NCBI RefSeq assembly: GCF_030161895.1
Contig: NZ_BSVB01000001.1
Coordinates: 1,922,001 to 1,986,000 of the forward strand
Direction: 5' to 3'
Origin: Pseudolysinimonas kribbensis
Lineage (GTDB): Bacteria; Actinomycetota; Actinomycetes; Actinomycetales; Microbacteriaceae
DNA: 64,000 nt
The number at the start of each line of letters is the position of its first letter. The first letter of the stretch is position 1. This document shows positions 54,465 through 63,887 of the stretch, in pieces. The notes under the pieces were generated by a model. That model was not told the DNA's origin. It saw nothing but the letters and a program-made list of their open reading frames with translations, and made no database searches. The position numbers and the translations under genes are program-made.

Positions 54465-55699
54465 ATGGGAATCCACGATGCTCGCGACGCGAGCGATCAG
54501 GGTCGGGGTGCGCAGGTCACGCGACGGGCACTGCTCGGCGCGGGAGCGGCCGCGGCAGCGGGCTTGACGTTCGGTCTCGGGGCGCCGGCGTTCGCCGATG
54601 CCAGACCGGCCGCGGCGCCGGGCGGTCCCGGCACGCCTATCACCGAGTCGCCCTTCGGGCCCGTCGTGGTGGCCGGTCAGAACGGCCGGACGTCGTACGC
54701 CCGCGCCGTGCAGCTGAGCGCCCGGCAGCCCGGGCGGTCGCGGACGCTGCTCGCGACGTACCAGGGCGCCGGAGGAGCGGGGTTCCCGCTGTACCGCAGC
54801 GAGGACGAGGGCCGGACGTGGGCGCTGCAGAGCACCATCCCGGTCAACGGCTTCGCGCTGCAGCCGTTCCTCTACGAACTGCCGCGGGCGTTCGCCGGTC
54901 TGCCGAAGGGGCGCTGCTGTTCTCGTGCAACACCTTCGCCAACTTCTCGAGCACCAACATCCAGCTGTATGCGAGCACGGATGAGGGGATGACCTGGCAG
55001 TTCCTGAGCACGGTGGCGCAGGGCGGCCCGCCCGACACGACGAACGGCGCGACGCCGGTGTGGGAGCCGTTCCTGCTGCTGCACCAGGACAACCTCGTCT
55101 GCTACTACTCCGATCAGCGCGACCCGGACTTCGGGCAGAAGCTCGCGCACCAGACGAGCAGAGATCTGCGCACCTGGGGTCCGGTGGTGAACGACGCGAC
55201 CGGTACAACGTACGCGAACCGCCCCGGCATGACGACGATCGCGCAGATCCGGGGCGACCTGTGGATCATGACCTACGAGTACGGCGTCCCCGACGATCCG
55301 GAGAACCCGCAGCGCGACGACTACTCGTACCCGATCCACTACCGGCTCGCGCGCGATCCGGAGTCGTTCCGGTTCTCGCAGGACATGGCGCTGGTGCCGT
55401 CGACGGGTGCCGTGCCGAACGGGGCGCCCGTCGTCTCGTGGTCGCCCTCCGGTGGCAAGAACGGCACGATCATCGTCACCGACAACGACGATCAGGATTT
55501 CATGATCAACCGGGCGCTCGGCGATCCGGGAGCGTGGACGCGCTTCTCGTCGCCGATGCCCGCCGGCTACAGCCGGTACACGATCCCGCTGGTCGGTCCC
55601 GGTCGTCCGCCGGAGCCCGGTCTGGTGTTCGTCATCACCGGCGCACAGTACGGGAAGTCCGGGCCCGTGGAGGCGGGGATCATCTCGCTGGGGGCGTAA
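54465..55699 (+). CDS. Secreted sialidase/BNR-repeat glycosidase-like protein (Tat signal), frame broken
   Basis: About 411 residues after repair. The N-terminus has a twin-arginine signal (TRRALLGAGAAAAAGLTFGLG ... AFA). Two Asp-box motifs, SEDEGRTW and STDEGMTW, mark a six-bladed beta-propeller as in sialidases and related glycosidases. One missing G near 54906 (AAGGGGCGCTG) separates ELPRAFAGLPKG from ALLFSCNTFANFSS. Further propeller strands include WEPFLLLHQDNLVCYYSDQRD. ATG 54465 follows GGGGAGG. The catalytic residues of true sialidases cannot be confirmed by eye, so substrate is open. Confidence 0.85.
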
Positions 55700-55710
55700 G
55701 GCCATCGCGG

Positions 55711-55745
55711 CATGGGTCGCGCGGAAATCCACCGCGCGACCCATG
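55711..55745 (+). terminator. Hairpin after the sialidase-like gene
   Basis: Perfect 14-bp stem (55711-55724 with 55732-55745), 12 bases after the stop, with no T tract. A likely terminator separating it from the permease operon. Confidence 0.65.
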
Positions 55746-55774
55746 ATCCCGCGGCGAGAAATCGTCGTCACACA

Positions 55775-55803
55775 ATGACCGGAGACGCTCGCTCCCCTAA
55801 GCT
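55775..55803 (+). promoter_or_regulatory. Candidate promoter of the FtsX/ABC operon
   Basis: ATGACC (55775-55780) and TAAGCT (55798-55803) spaced by 17 bases. If used, the in-frame ATG at 55775 cannot be the start codon, supporting ATG 55841. Confidence 0.4.
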
Positions 55804-55840
55804 GACGCGGAAATCGTGGCTGAGCGCGCAAGGGGTGCGA

Positions 55841-58800
55841 ATGCCGGCAGGTCGATCCGTGTTCTGGGTCAGCAGCGTGCGGCGTCGGCCTGCCTCGTTC
55901 GTGTGGCTCGTGACGCTGTCGGCGATCGCCATGGTCCTCTCCGTGCTCGCGCCTCTGCTGGTTCGCGCCGTCGACGAGGTCACGCTCGCGCAGGCGGTGC
56001 ACCGGGCCGGGATCGAGCGCACGGCGATCGTGGCGGCGGCCGACGTGCCGGGCGGATCGGCCCAGAGCGGCCTCGTCTCGGTCGAGGCGGTCACGAACGC
56101 GGTGCACGGGAGCGTCTGGGCGCCGCCGTTCCGCGCGGTGGATTCGAGCACGGAGTACTCCTGGGCCCTGAGGGGTCGGGCGAGCGCGCGGGGGACCGCG
56201 GCCGTCGCGGCACCCCAGACCTCGTGCCGGGGCACCACGTTCGTCTCCGGTCGGTGCCCGACGCGCAACAGCGAGATCGCGGTGGCTCGAAGCACCGCGG
56301 GCACCACGGTGAAGGTGGGCGCGTCCCTCAGGTTGAAGACGCCGACCGCCGTGACGTTGAGAGTGGTCGGCATCTACGACGACCGCAGCGGCATGGGCGC
56401 CGTCCTGAAGGGCCCGTCTCGGCTGAGCCGGCACACCGATAGCCCCGCGGCACCGGATCTGGTGGTCACGCTCGGGCAGTTCGGTCGCCTGAACGTCGAC
56501 GGAACCGCCTCCTCGGTCCGCGTCCTGCGCCGCGACGTGACACTGGATGACGTGTCCGGCATCCGGGCGGACATCCAGCGCGCCCAGGACGAGACCCTCA
56601 CGGCCGTCAGCGCCGCGGCCGGCACCCGCGTCACCTCCCACATCCTGGACGTCGTGGACGGGGTCGAGCCGCAGCGCGACGCCGCCGCGACCCTGCTCGC
56701 CGTCGCCGCTCTCGAGGCGCTCGGACTGGCCTGGTTCGCCGAGGCCCTGCTCGTGCAGCGGATCGGGCGCGATCGAGCGGGCGAATGGGGGCTCGCTCGG
56801 CTTCGGGGACTGCCGCGGGGCCGGTGGCTCGCGTCCGTCTTCGTCGAGCCGGCGGTCGCGGTGATCGCCGGATGCGCCGTCGGCGCCGTGGTCGGAGTGG
56901 CCGCCGCTCAGCTGGCGGCGGGCGCGGTCATGGGCCCCGCCGCCACCGTGGAGCCGCTCCAGCCGCTGGTGATCGGCGCCGCCGTGCTGTCCGTCGTGGG
57001 GTCGCTGGTGGCACTGGTGGCGGCGAGCGTGCGGTCCGCCCGGCTCCCGCTCTCCGTCCTGCTGCGCGAGACCGCCGAGCCGCGCACGATCTCGCGTGTG
57101 GCCCTCATCGGGCAGACCGCGATCGTGCTGCTCGCGCTTGTGGTCGTGTACTCGCTCGTGTCGCAGACCAGCATCACCGGCCCGCAGGTAACGTTGCTCG
57201 CACCGGCGGTCGTCGCGGTCCTCATCGGCATCGTCGGCCTGCGGCTGGCCATCGCGCTCATCCGGCGGGTCACGCGAAAGGCGCCGAGGTCGCTGACCGG
57301 GCTGCTCGTCGGTCGGCGGCTCGGTCGAGCGCCGTCGGCGCTGTACGTCGCGGTGATGGTGACGATGGGACTCGCCGTCGTCACCTACTCCGCCCAGACG
57401 GCGGTCGTGGCGGATCGTCTGCAGGATGATCGTGCGGCCGCGTACCTGGGTGCGAGCCAGGCGGTGACGGTCTCGGTGCCCTCGGATGTCGACTTCCTCC
57501 AGGCGGTCAGGCGCGCCGATCCGAGCGGCACGCAGGCCATGGCCGTCGAGCTTCTGCCGAGCCGCGGCGACGCTCCGTCGCTGGTCGCGCTCGACGCCTC
57601 CCGACTGACGGCGGTCTCCTCGTGGGAGCCGGCGTGGAGCGGGTTGGGCGCGGCGAAGCTGCGCGCGGAGCTGGCGCCGCCGGCGGGCGCGTCGATGACG
57701 GTCACCGGCACGCAGATCTCGATCGAGCTCGCCCGCGTGAGCGACGTCGGGGATGCGCCGCCGGATGCGACCGGGCCCTTCCTCACGATGGTCGTGCAGA
57801 ACGCGACCGGCTGGCACACCGTCTCGTTCGGCGCACCGCACGACGGCACGCTCGTCAGCGCACCGCATGCGGTCCCCTGCGCCGATGGATGCCGGGTGGT
57901 CTGGCTCGGCGAGCGCCGCGACGGCTCCGACGCCTCATCCTTCGCGACGGCCATGACGATCACCGGATTCTCGACCGACGCGCAGCCGGCTTCCCGGCTG
58001 TCGCCCTGGCTCGACGCGGACAGGTGGCGCAACCGCATCGGTGAGGGCTCCGACTCGGTCCTGACGCCGGGAGCCGTCATCAGAAGCCGGCCGGATGGCC
58101 TCGGCGTCCTGTTCACCGGCGGGCAGGGCGACACAGCGAGCATGGCGCCGAAGGACGCCCCCGAACCCCTCCCGGCGATCGTCGGACCGTCGACCCAGCT
58201 CACCCGGTATCCGGGAATCCCGCACGCGTTCGTGGGGGCGGGGCTCGACCAGAGCAGGCTTCTGCTGCAGGAGGTGCAGCGCGCGCGCATCCTGCCCCGG
58301 ATGCTGGGCGACGGTGCGGTGGTCGATCTGGCGGTCGCGGATCGGGTGGCTGATCCCGCGCAAAGCGCCGCGAGCGACGAGGTGTGGCTGGCTCCGGGTG
58401 CCCACCCCGAGGTGATGGCGGCGCTGGCTCGCGATCACATCCGAGTCACCGGGCGCACGACGCTCCGCAGCGTCGAGGACCGGTTCGCGAGTGAGGCGTC
58501 GCCGAGGTCCGCCCGGCTCGGCCTCGCGGTGGGAGCGGGTGCCCTGCTGCTCTCGCTGCTCGGCGTCATCGCCATCCGCATGGTCGGCGCCGCCGGACGC
58601 CGCCGGGACTGGGATTCGCTGCGCACCGCGGGTGTGCCCCGACGGCTGCTCCGCAGGGTGGCCGCCGTCGAGACGCTCGTGCCGATCGGGCTCGCCGCGG
58701 TGCTCGGCGTGGGTGCCGGCGTGGTCGCGTTCGTCCTGACGGTGCCGCACCTGCCGCTCACCCGCGGCGATGGCGCGGTTCCCCCGCCGGACTACGCGCT

Positions 58801-58906
58801 CGCGCCCCTTCCTCTGGCCGCGACCGTAGCGGGCGTGCTGTTGCTGATCGCGGTCATCGCGGAGGTCGGGGCGCGCCTGGAGCTGCGGGGCGGGAGGTCG
58901 CGATGA
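55841..58906 (+). CDS. Large FtsX-type ABC transporter permease
   Basis: About 1,021 residues from ATG 55841, chosen because AAGGGG precedes it; upstream in-frame starts lack such a site. One helix follows the N-terminus (about FVWLVTLSAIAMVLSVLAPLL), then a long extracytoplasmic domain, a first FtsX helix set around residues 280-420 (LAVAALEALGLAWFAEALL, AVIAGCAVGAVVGVAAAQL), further helices, a second extracytoplasmic domain, and the last helix group (LGLAVGAGALLLSLLGVIAI ... AATVAGVLLLIAVIAEV). The protein therefore looks like a fused double-FtsX permease. Two ATPases follow with overlapping starts. Substrate unknown; lipids or peptides are typical. Confidence 0.85.
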   Translation: MPAGRSVFWVSSVRRRPASFVWLVTLSAIAMVLSVLAPLLVRAVDEVTLAQAVHRAGIERTAIVAAADVPGGSAQSGLVSVEAVTNAVHGSVWAPPFRAVDSSTEYSWALRGRASARGTAAVAAPQTSCRGTTFVSGRCPTRNSEIAVARSTAGTTVKVGASLRLKTPTAVTLRVVGIYDDRSGMGAVLKGPSRLSRHTDSPAAPDLVVTLGQFGRLNVDGTASSVRVLRRDVTLDDVSGIRADIQRAQDETLTAVSAAAGTRVTSHILDVVDGVEPQRDAAATLLAVAALEALGLAWFAEALLVQRIGRDRAGEWGLARLRGLPRGRWLASVFVEPAVAVIAGCAVGAVVGVAAAQLAAGAVMGPAATVEPLQPLVIGAAVLSVVGSLVALVAASVRSARLPLSVLLRETAEPRTISRVALIGQTAIVLLALVVVYSLVSQTSITGPQVTLLAPAVVAVLIGIVGLRLAIALIRRVTRKAPRSLTGLLVGRRLGRAPSALYVAVMVTMGLAVVTYSAQTAVVADRLQDDRAAAYLGASQAVTVSVPSDVDFLQAVRRADPSGTQAMAVELLPSRGDAPSLVALDASRLTAVSSWEPAWSGLGAAKLRAELAPPAGASMTVTGTQISIELARVSDVGDAPPDATGPFLTMVVQNATGWHTVSFGAPHDGTLVSAPHAVPCADGCRVVWLGERRDGSDASSFATAMTITGFSTDAQPASRLSPWLDADRWRNRIGEGSDSVLTPGAVIRSRPDGLGVLFTGGQGDTASMAPKDAPEPLPAIVGPSTQLTRYPGIPHAFVGAGLDQSRLLLQEVQRARILPRMLGDGAVVDLAVADRVADPAQSAASDEVWLAPGAHPEVMAALARDHIRVTGRTTLRSVEDRFASEASPRSARLGLAVGAGALLLSLLGVIAIRMVGAAGRRRDWDSLRTAGVPRRLLRRVAAVETLVPIGLAAVLGVGAGVVAFVLTVPHLPLTRGDGAVPPPDYALAPLPLAATVAGVLLLIAVIAEVGARLELRGGRSR

Positions 58907-59776
58907 GCGCCCCCTCGCGAGACGCCCGCCCGCCGCGGCCGCCGACGTCCCGGCCCTGCGGTGCGCGGGGCTCGTGCACGTCTACCGCGAGGCCGGAACC
59001 GATGTGGCCGCGCTGCGCGGCATCGACCTCGAGGTCGAGCCCGGCCAGCGCGTCGCGCTGCTGGGTCCGTCGGGATCCGGCAAGTCGACGCTGCTCACCG
59101 TCGTCGCCGGCATCATGCGGCCCTCGGCCGGCACGGTCGCGGTCTTCGGCACGGACCTCGGCAACGCCCGAGAGCGTAACCTGCGTCGACTGCGAGCCGG
59201 CACGCTCGGGCTCATGCTGCAGGGAGCGTCCACGAACCTGCTGCTGCACGAGGGGCGGGCGCGAACGTCGAGTGGGCGCTGCGGGGGATCCCGAGCGGCA
59301 GCACCCGGGTGGCCGATCAGCTCCTGGATGCGGCCGGGCTCCGCGCCGACGACCGTCCGGTGCGGGAGATGAGCCCGGCCGAGCAGCAGATGCTCGCCCT
59401 CGCCGTCGCGATGTCGACCCGGCCCCGGCTGCTCCTAGCCGATGAGCCGACGAGCCAGCTCGACGATGCGGACCGCGACCGGCTGCTCGATCTGCTCGTC
59501 GAGATCGCCGACCAGCAGGGCACCGCGGTGCTGCTCGTCACGCATGACGAACTGGTGGCCGCGCGGATGCAGCGCAGCATCCACCTGCGTGACGGGCGGA
59601 TCGGCGAGGAGGCCACCGCCGCCGGCCGGTACGCCGTCATCGGAGCCGACGGCTCGATCCCGCTCCCCGAGGCGCTGCGAGCCGAGTGGGGCTCCGGACG
59701 GCTGGTGTCGATCGACGCCGTCGCGCCGGGCGAGCTCCGCATCCGCGGGGCCGAGACCGGAGGCGACCATGACTGA
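58903..59776 (+). CDS. ABC transporter ATPase with intact Walker motifs and degenerate signature, frame broken twice
   Basis: About 291 residues after repair. ATG 58903 overlaps the permease stop. A missing base near 58930 separates MSAPSRDARPP from DVPALRCAGLVHVYREAG, and one G near 59255 separates NLLLHEG from ANVEWALRGIPSGS. Walker [11 protein letters not shown]-loop LGLMLQGAS, Walker B LLLADEPTSQLDD and H-loop VTHDE are intact. The signature reads MSPAEQQ instead of LSGGQ. Pairs with the next gene, which has the opposite defect. A C-terminal domain of about 50 residues follows the ATPase core. Confidence 0.87.
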
Positions 59777-60380
59777 GGGTCTGCGGTTCGACCGCGCGAC
59801 GGTGCTCCGCGCCGGAGCCGAGGTCGTGAGCGACCTCGACCTGAGCGTCGCGCCGGGATCGACCGTCGCGCTCACCGGTGCCTCGAGCGCGTGCCGAGCC
59901 CTGCTCGAGGCGGTCGTCGGCTCCCGGCCGCTCACCGGTGGTCGCATCCTGCTGGACGACTCGCCCGTCGACCCCGCCGCGGTCGGGATCGTCACGCAGC
60001 GGCACGAGCTGATCGGAAGTCTGAGCGCCGCCGAGAACGTCGCCGTGCGGCTCCTCGCCCGGGGCGGCTACCGCGCGTCGGACTGGTCGGCGATCGAACG
60101 GCTGCTCGCCGCTCTGCGCCTGCCGGAGTCGAGCTGGCACAACCTGCTCGAACAGCTCTCGGGCGGACAGCAGCAACGTGTGGCGGTCGCGCGGGCGCTC
60201 ATCGGCGAGCCGATGCTCTTGTGCCTCGACGACCCGACGAGCGAGCTCGACATGGCCAGCAGCGCGGTCGTGTGGGGCCAGGTGGCCAACGCGACCCGGC
60301 GCGGGGCGATCGCGATCGTGGCGACCTCGGACGAGGAGGCGATCGCGCCCGCCGAGCACGTCATCGAATTGACAGATTGA
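59769..60380 (+). CDS. ABC transporter ATPase with degenerate Walker A and intact signature
   Basis: 203 residues, starting 8 bases inside the previous gene. The signature [15 protein letters not shown] is canonical, but the Walker A position reads TGASSACRALL, lacking the P-loop Lys; Walker B reads LLCLDDPTSELD (Asp for catalytic Glu); and the H-loop His is replaced (VATSDEE). On its own it should not hydrolyse ATP. With the upstream subunit it would form an asymmetric dimer with one active composite site, as in other heterodimeric ABC transporters. Confidence 0.88.
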   Translation: MTEGLRFDRATVLRAGAEVVSDLDLSVAPGSTVALTGASSACRALLEAVVGSRPLTGGRILLDDSPVDPAAVGIVTQRHELIGSLSAAENVAVRLLARGGYRASDWSAIERLLAALRLPESSWHNLLEQLSGGQQQRVAVARALIGEPMLLCLDDPTSELDMASSAVVWGQVANATRRGAIAIVATSDEEAIAPAEHVIELTD

Positions 60381-60440
60381 CAGGCCCCGGATCGCAAGGC
60401 TGATCTGCACGCGCTGACGGCGCTCGGGCGTGAGCAGCCG

Positions 60441-60465
60441 CCCGATCCCTGCATTCAGGATCGGG
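60441..60465 (+). terminator. Hairpin between convergent genes
   Basis: 8-bp stem CCCGATCC (60441-60448) and GGATCGGG (60458-60465) with a 9-nt loop, between the stop of the ABC gene and that of the small basic protein; no long T tract. Confidence 0.5.
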
Positions 60466-60480
60466 GACTGCCGCCGGCGG

Positions 60481-60630
60481 CTACTTGTGCGTCACCTTCG
60501 TCACGGCGTCGGTGGCGCGTGCGGCGCGGTCGTCGCTCGCGCGCTTGTCCTGCTTGGCAAGACGCTTCTCTTTCAACGTCTTGGACGCCGCCGTCTTCGT
60601 GGTGTTCTTGCGTGCGGATTTCTCGCCCAT
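60481..60630 (-). CDS. Small basic Lys-rich protein (49 aa)
   Basis: 49 residues, MGEKSARKNTTKTAASKTLK and onwards, very rich in Lys, Arg, Thr and Ala, with no hydrophobic core. ATG 60630 follows GACGAGGA at good spacing. Similar short proteins starting with this type of sequence are common in Microbacteriaceae and relatives; the function is not known, and nucleic-acid binding is only a guess from charge. The 232 bases upstream hold no other gene I can support. Confidence 0.7.
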   Translation of the reverse strand: MGEKSARKNTTKTAASKTLKEKRLAKQDKRASDDRAARATDAVTKVTHK

Positions 60631-60862
60631 GATGGTCCTCGTCTCTCGAGAGCCGCGATGACCCTGTGGCGCGATCCTACGCATCCCACGGGGTCAGCGC
60701 GCTCCGATCATCCGAGCTCGATGCTGCACGGTTCGCACATCGCACGTCGCCGGGAGCCTGTTGGGCTTTGCGGGGACCCTGCTCGCGCGAGAGATCCCTC
60801 GGGCCGCTCGGCCGTGGGCGGCGACTCGCGAGGTGACGAGATGGCCGGTGCCCGGGCGGACC

Positions 60863-61255
60863 TCAGGTCAGCCGCTCGAAGACCAGCGTCGCCTGGATGC
60901 GGTCTCCGCCACCGATGCCCTTGCTGCCCGAAGCCGCCGTCGTGATCGTGTGGAGTCGGTAGCCGAGGGCGGCCTGGGAGTTGATGGCCTTCTCGAGCTC
61001 CGTGAGATTGCCCGAGCCCGTTCCCCAGAGTTTCTCCTTCAGCACGACCTGGAGCACGACATAGCTCATCCCGCTCGCTGCGGGGCGCGGTTGGCCGCCG
61101 GCGCTCGCCTCGGTCTTGATGTGCTCGATCAGCGTCGCAGGGCTGTCGACGGCTGCAGGCCCTTGCCGCTGTTCGGTCCAGGCGTTGCCGTCCCACCAGC
61201 GCTTGGCGCCCGTGCCGGACCCGTCGTCGTACCAGCCCGCTGCTGCATTCGCCAT
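60863..61255 (-). CDS. DUF2510 / DUF4177-like protein
   Basis: 130 residues. The N-terminus has the DUF2510 pattern AGWYDDGSGTGAKRWWDGNAWTE, a WW-like motif of actinobacterial proteins. After a linker, the C-terminal part reads LQVVLKEK ... LEKAINSQAALGYRLHTITTA and ends RIQATLVFERL, matching the DUF4177 small domain. Function unknown. It stands alone on the minus strand between the small basic gene and the DUF11 surface protein. Confidence 0.82.
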   Translation of the reverse strand: MANAAAGWYDDGSGTGAKRWWDGNAWTEQRQGPAAVDSPATLIEHIKTEASAGGQPRPAASGMSYVVLQVVLKEKLWGTGSGNLTELEKAINSQAALGYRLHTITTAASGSKGIGGGDRIQATLVFERLT

Positions 61256-61291
61256 CGATGGACCTTCCGTCAGGATCGAGTGGAGCGCCGG

Positions 61292-63648
61292 CTACTCGAC
61301 GGCTCGCCGCCGACGCCGGACGAAGAACAGCGCGAGCCCGGCGATGAGGAGCACTGCCGCCGCAGCGACCGTGCCGCCGACCGTCATTCCGGTGATGGCG
61401 AGACCCGCCGGCCCGGTGCCGGGCGGCACGTCCGCCACGTCATCGACCCGCGCGGTCGAGGGGTCGGAGTCGACGGACCCTCCACCAGGTGCCGTCGCGG
61501 TGACCGTCGCCGTGTTGACCAGCGGCCGACCCGTCAGATCGCCGGCCCGCACCGTGTAGGAGGCCGTGCAGACGACGACCTGGCCCGGCAGCAGCGGGCT
61601 CGCGCCGGCCGGGCAGTCCGGCGTGGAGACCGTTCCGACACCGCTGAACGATCCCTCGATCACCTCCGGGTCGGTCAGGGTGGTGTTGCCCGTGTTGGTC
61701 ACGGAGAAGCTGTAGTCGACCACCTGTCCGGCGGCCGTGATCGCCGTGACGGGCGTGGACTTCACGAGTGACACCGCGGGTGCCGCGAGCTGCGGAATGG
61801 TCACCGTCGAGGTCGTCGGCGGAGGCGGCGGCGTGAGACCGGGCGGGTCCGCGGTCACGGACGCGGTGTTGGTCACGGAGCCGGCGTCGATGTCGAGCTG
61901 GGTCAGTGTGTACGAGGCCGTGCAGACGACCTGCGCACCGGGGGCCAGGAACGCGGCGCCGGCCGGGCAGGCCGGGCTCGGCAGCGTGCCGGTCCCCGTG
62001 AAGGCGGTGTCCTGCACGGCGACGTCGGCAAGCGGCACATTGCCGGTGTTCGTGACCACGAAGGAGTAGGTGACGATCTGCCCCTCGGTGAAGTCCGCCT
62101 GCGCGCTCGGGGAGGCCGACTTGACGAGCGTCATGGACGGCTCCGGCGTCACCGTGGGAGTGCTCGTCGACGACGCGTTCGAGGTCAGCACGGCCGGGGA
62201 ACCGAGCGGATGCGCGGCCGTCACGTCCGCCGTCGTGATGACGTAGGGAGCGTCGGCCGTGCACGTCGTGACGCCCGCCGGCGCGATGGTGCCGGGGGAC
62301 AGCTGACGGTCCCGACTTTGGGGTCGTCGATGGCGACCGTGTCGATGTCGGTCTGCCCGGTGTTGGTGACCACGAAGGAGTACACGATGGTGTCGCCGGC
62401 GTCGGTGATGCCGTCACCGCTCGCGTCGACCGGCGGCGCGGCCAGCTTCTGCAACGAGATGCCGGTCGCCTTGGCGGTGTTCGTCACGGTGCACGTGATG
62501 TCGTCGCCGGCGGCCGGGGTCACCGTCGTGGTCGAGCCGGTTCCGGAGGGCAGGACGGTGGTGCTGCCCGCCGCGGTGTTGGTGCAGGACCAGGACGGCG
62601 TCACGTAATCGGCCAGGTTGGTCGCCGATCCGTCTGCGGCGGACTCGCCGAGGGTGTACGTGGAGCCGGGGGCCACGACCAGGCCGGGCGTGCTCGCGGA
62701 GCCGGCGGTGCCGGTGGTCGCCTGCCCCACCACCGCACCGGTCGAGTCCTCGGCGGACACGGTGAAGGAGTCGGCGGGATCGATGCGGCTGGCGACCTGC
62801 TTCACGACGGTGAGCTTGGCGGTCTGGACGCCGATGGCGATCGCCGAGCGCGCGCTGGTGACCCAGGTCGTCGCGAACGTGGTCGGCGTGTCGGCCGCGA
62901 CCAGCAGCGCCGTCGACTTGCCGCCGGCGATCGTGGTGCCGCCGACGCCCGTGCCCGCGCAGGTGACCGACGTCGTCCCCAGGCCGACCGGGTTCTTGCA
63001 CCCCCACCCGCCGTTCGGGGCGAGCCGTTCGATCTCGTTCAGAGGCTTGTCGGAGCTCCACGCGAACGACTCTCCGCGGACGTTGTCCTCCGCGTCGGCG
63101 GCGACGAACGAGTACCCGGCGACCGGATCGCCCTGCGCGTCGGTGACCCGGATGTCGTCGAACGTGATCTTCGCCGCCTTGTTCCCCGACGGCGAGGCGA
63201 GACTGTAGAGCGCATTCAACCCCGGGATGCCGCGGTAGGCGTCGGTGCCGAAGGCGAACCGCGTCTCGAGGGGCGTCGACCGGGCCTCGAAGTTCATGGG
63301 GACGGAGTTCGGCAGGTTGGTGACCTTCACGGTGAAGTCGGCGACCAGCCCGCCATCGAGCGCGATCTCGATCGGCTGCCCCTCGGTCGATCGCGCCTCG
63401 GTCGCGTCGAACGCCGAGAAATCGAACCAGCAGATGGTCGAGGCGTGCGTGCCGTTGTTCGCGGACGTGTCGGCGTAGCCGCAGCCGTTCGCGGCCGCGG
63501 CCGCTGGGCCGGCGCCCGCCGTCGCGAGGCCCAGGGTGAGGCCGGCCGCCGCGATGGTGGTGGCCAGCACCACCGACAGTGCGCGGCCGCCGCGGATCCG
63601 GCTCGTGCCGCGTTGCCCATGCCGACGCCGTCGTGTCACGATCACCAC
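61292..63648 (-). CDS. DUF11-repeat surface protein with LAxTG sorting signal, frame broken
   Basis: About 785 residues after repair. Signal peptide: basic RRRRHGQRG then [19 protein letters not shown] with AAAA before the mature part. An N-terminal domain of about 220 residues, a prealbumin-like region ([17 protein letters not shown]), then three DUF11-type repeats, each with a YSFVVTNTG or YSFSVTNTG core, follow. The C-terminus is LAITG, a hydrophobic helix ([17 protein letters not shown]) and RRRRR, a class E sortase signal. One missing C near 62304 (TGTCCCCCGG on the coding strand) splits the first DUF11 repeat. It is probably fixed to the cell wall. Confidence 0.88.
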
Positions 63649-63764
63649 TCCCCGCGGTCGTGAAGCACTCGTCGAATCTGAGCACTCCTAGGGTTCAGGC
63701 TACAGCTCCGGTCCTCCCGCTGGCGGCGGCGACGTCGACGCTTCCGCGGAGGGATGATCGCGCC

Positions 63765-63780
63765 TGGCAAGCGCTTGCCA
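63765..63780 (+). promoter_or_regulatory. LacI-family operator
   Basis: TGGCAAGCGCTTGCCA, a perfect 16-bp palindrome with the central CG/GC step and flanks typical of LacI/GalR operators. It lies in the gap between the divergent surface-protein and aldehyde dehydrogenase genes, 108 bases before the latter's start. No LacI regulator gene is in the window. Confidence 0.7.
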
Positions 63781-63887
63781 CCCAACCCGCGCTCGGAGTC
63801 TCTAACGCAGTCGGTTGCGCAGCCGTGCTCCGGAATGCGCTTGCCTGACGTAGGCTGCGGTCGAGCCACGAACAACGGAGGTCCGAC

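Noticed and set aside
55712..55840. N-terminal extension of the FtsX permease from upstream in-frame starts
   Set aside because: The upstream codons lie in a hairpin and a likely promoter and lack ribosome binding sites, whereas ATG 55841 has AAGGGG.
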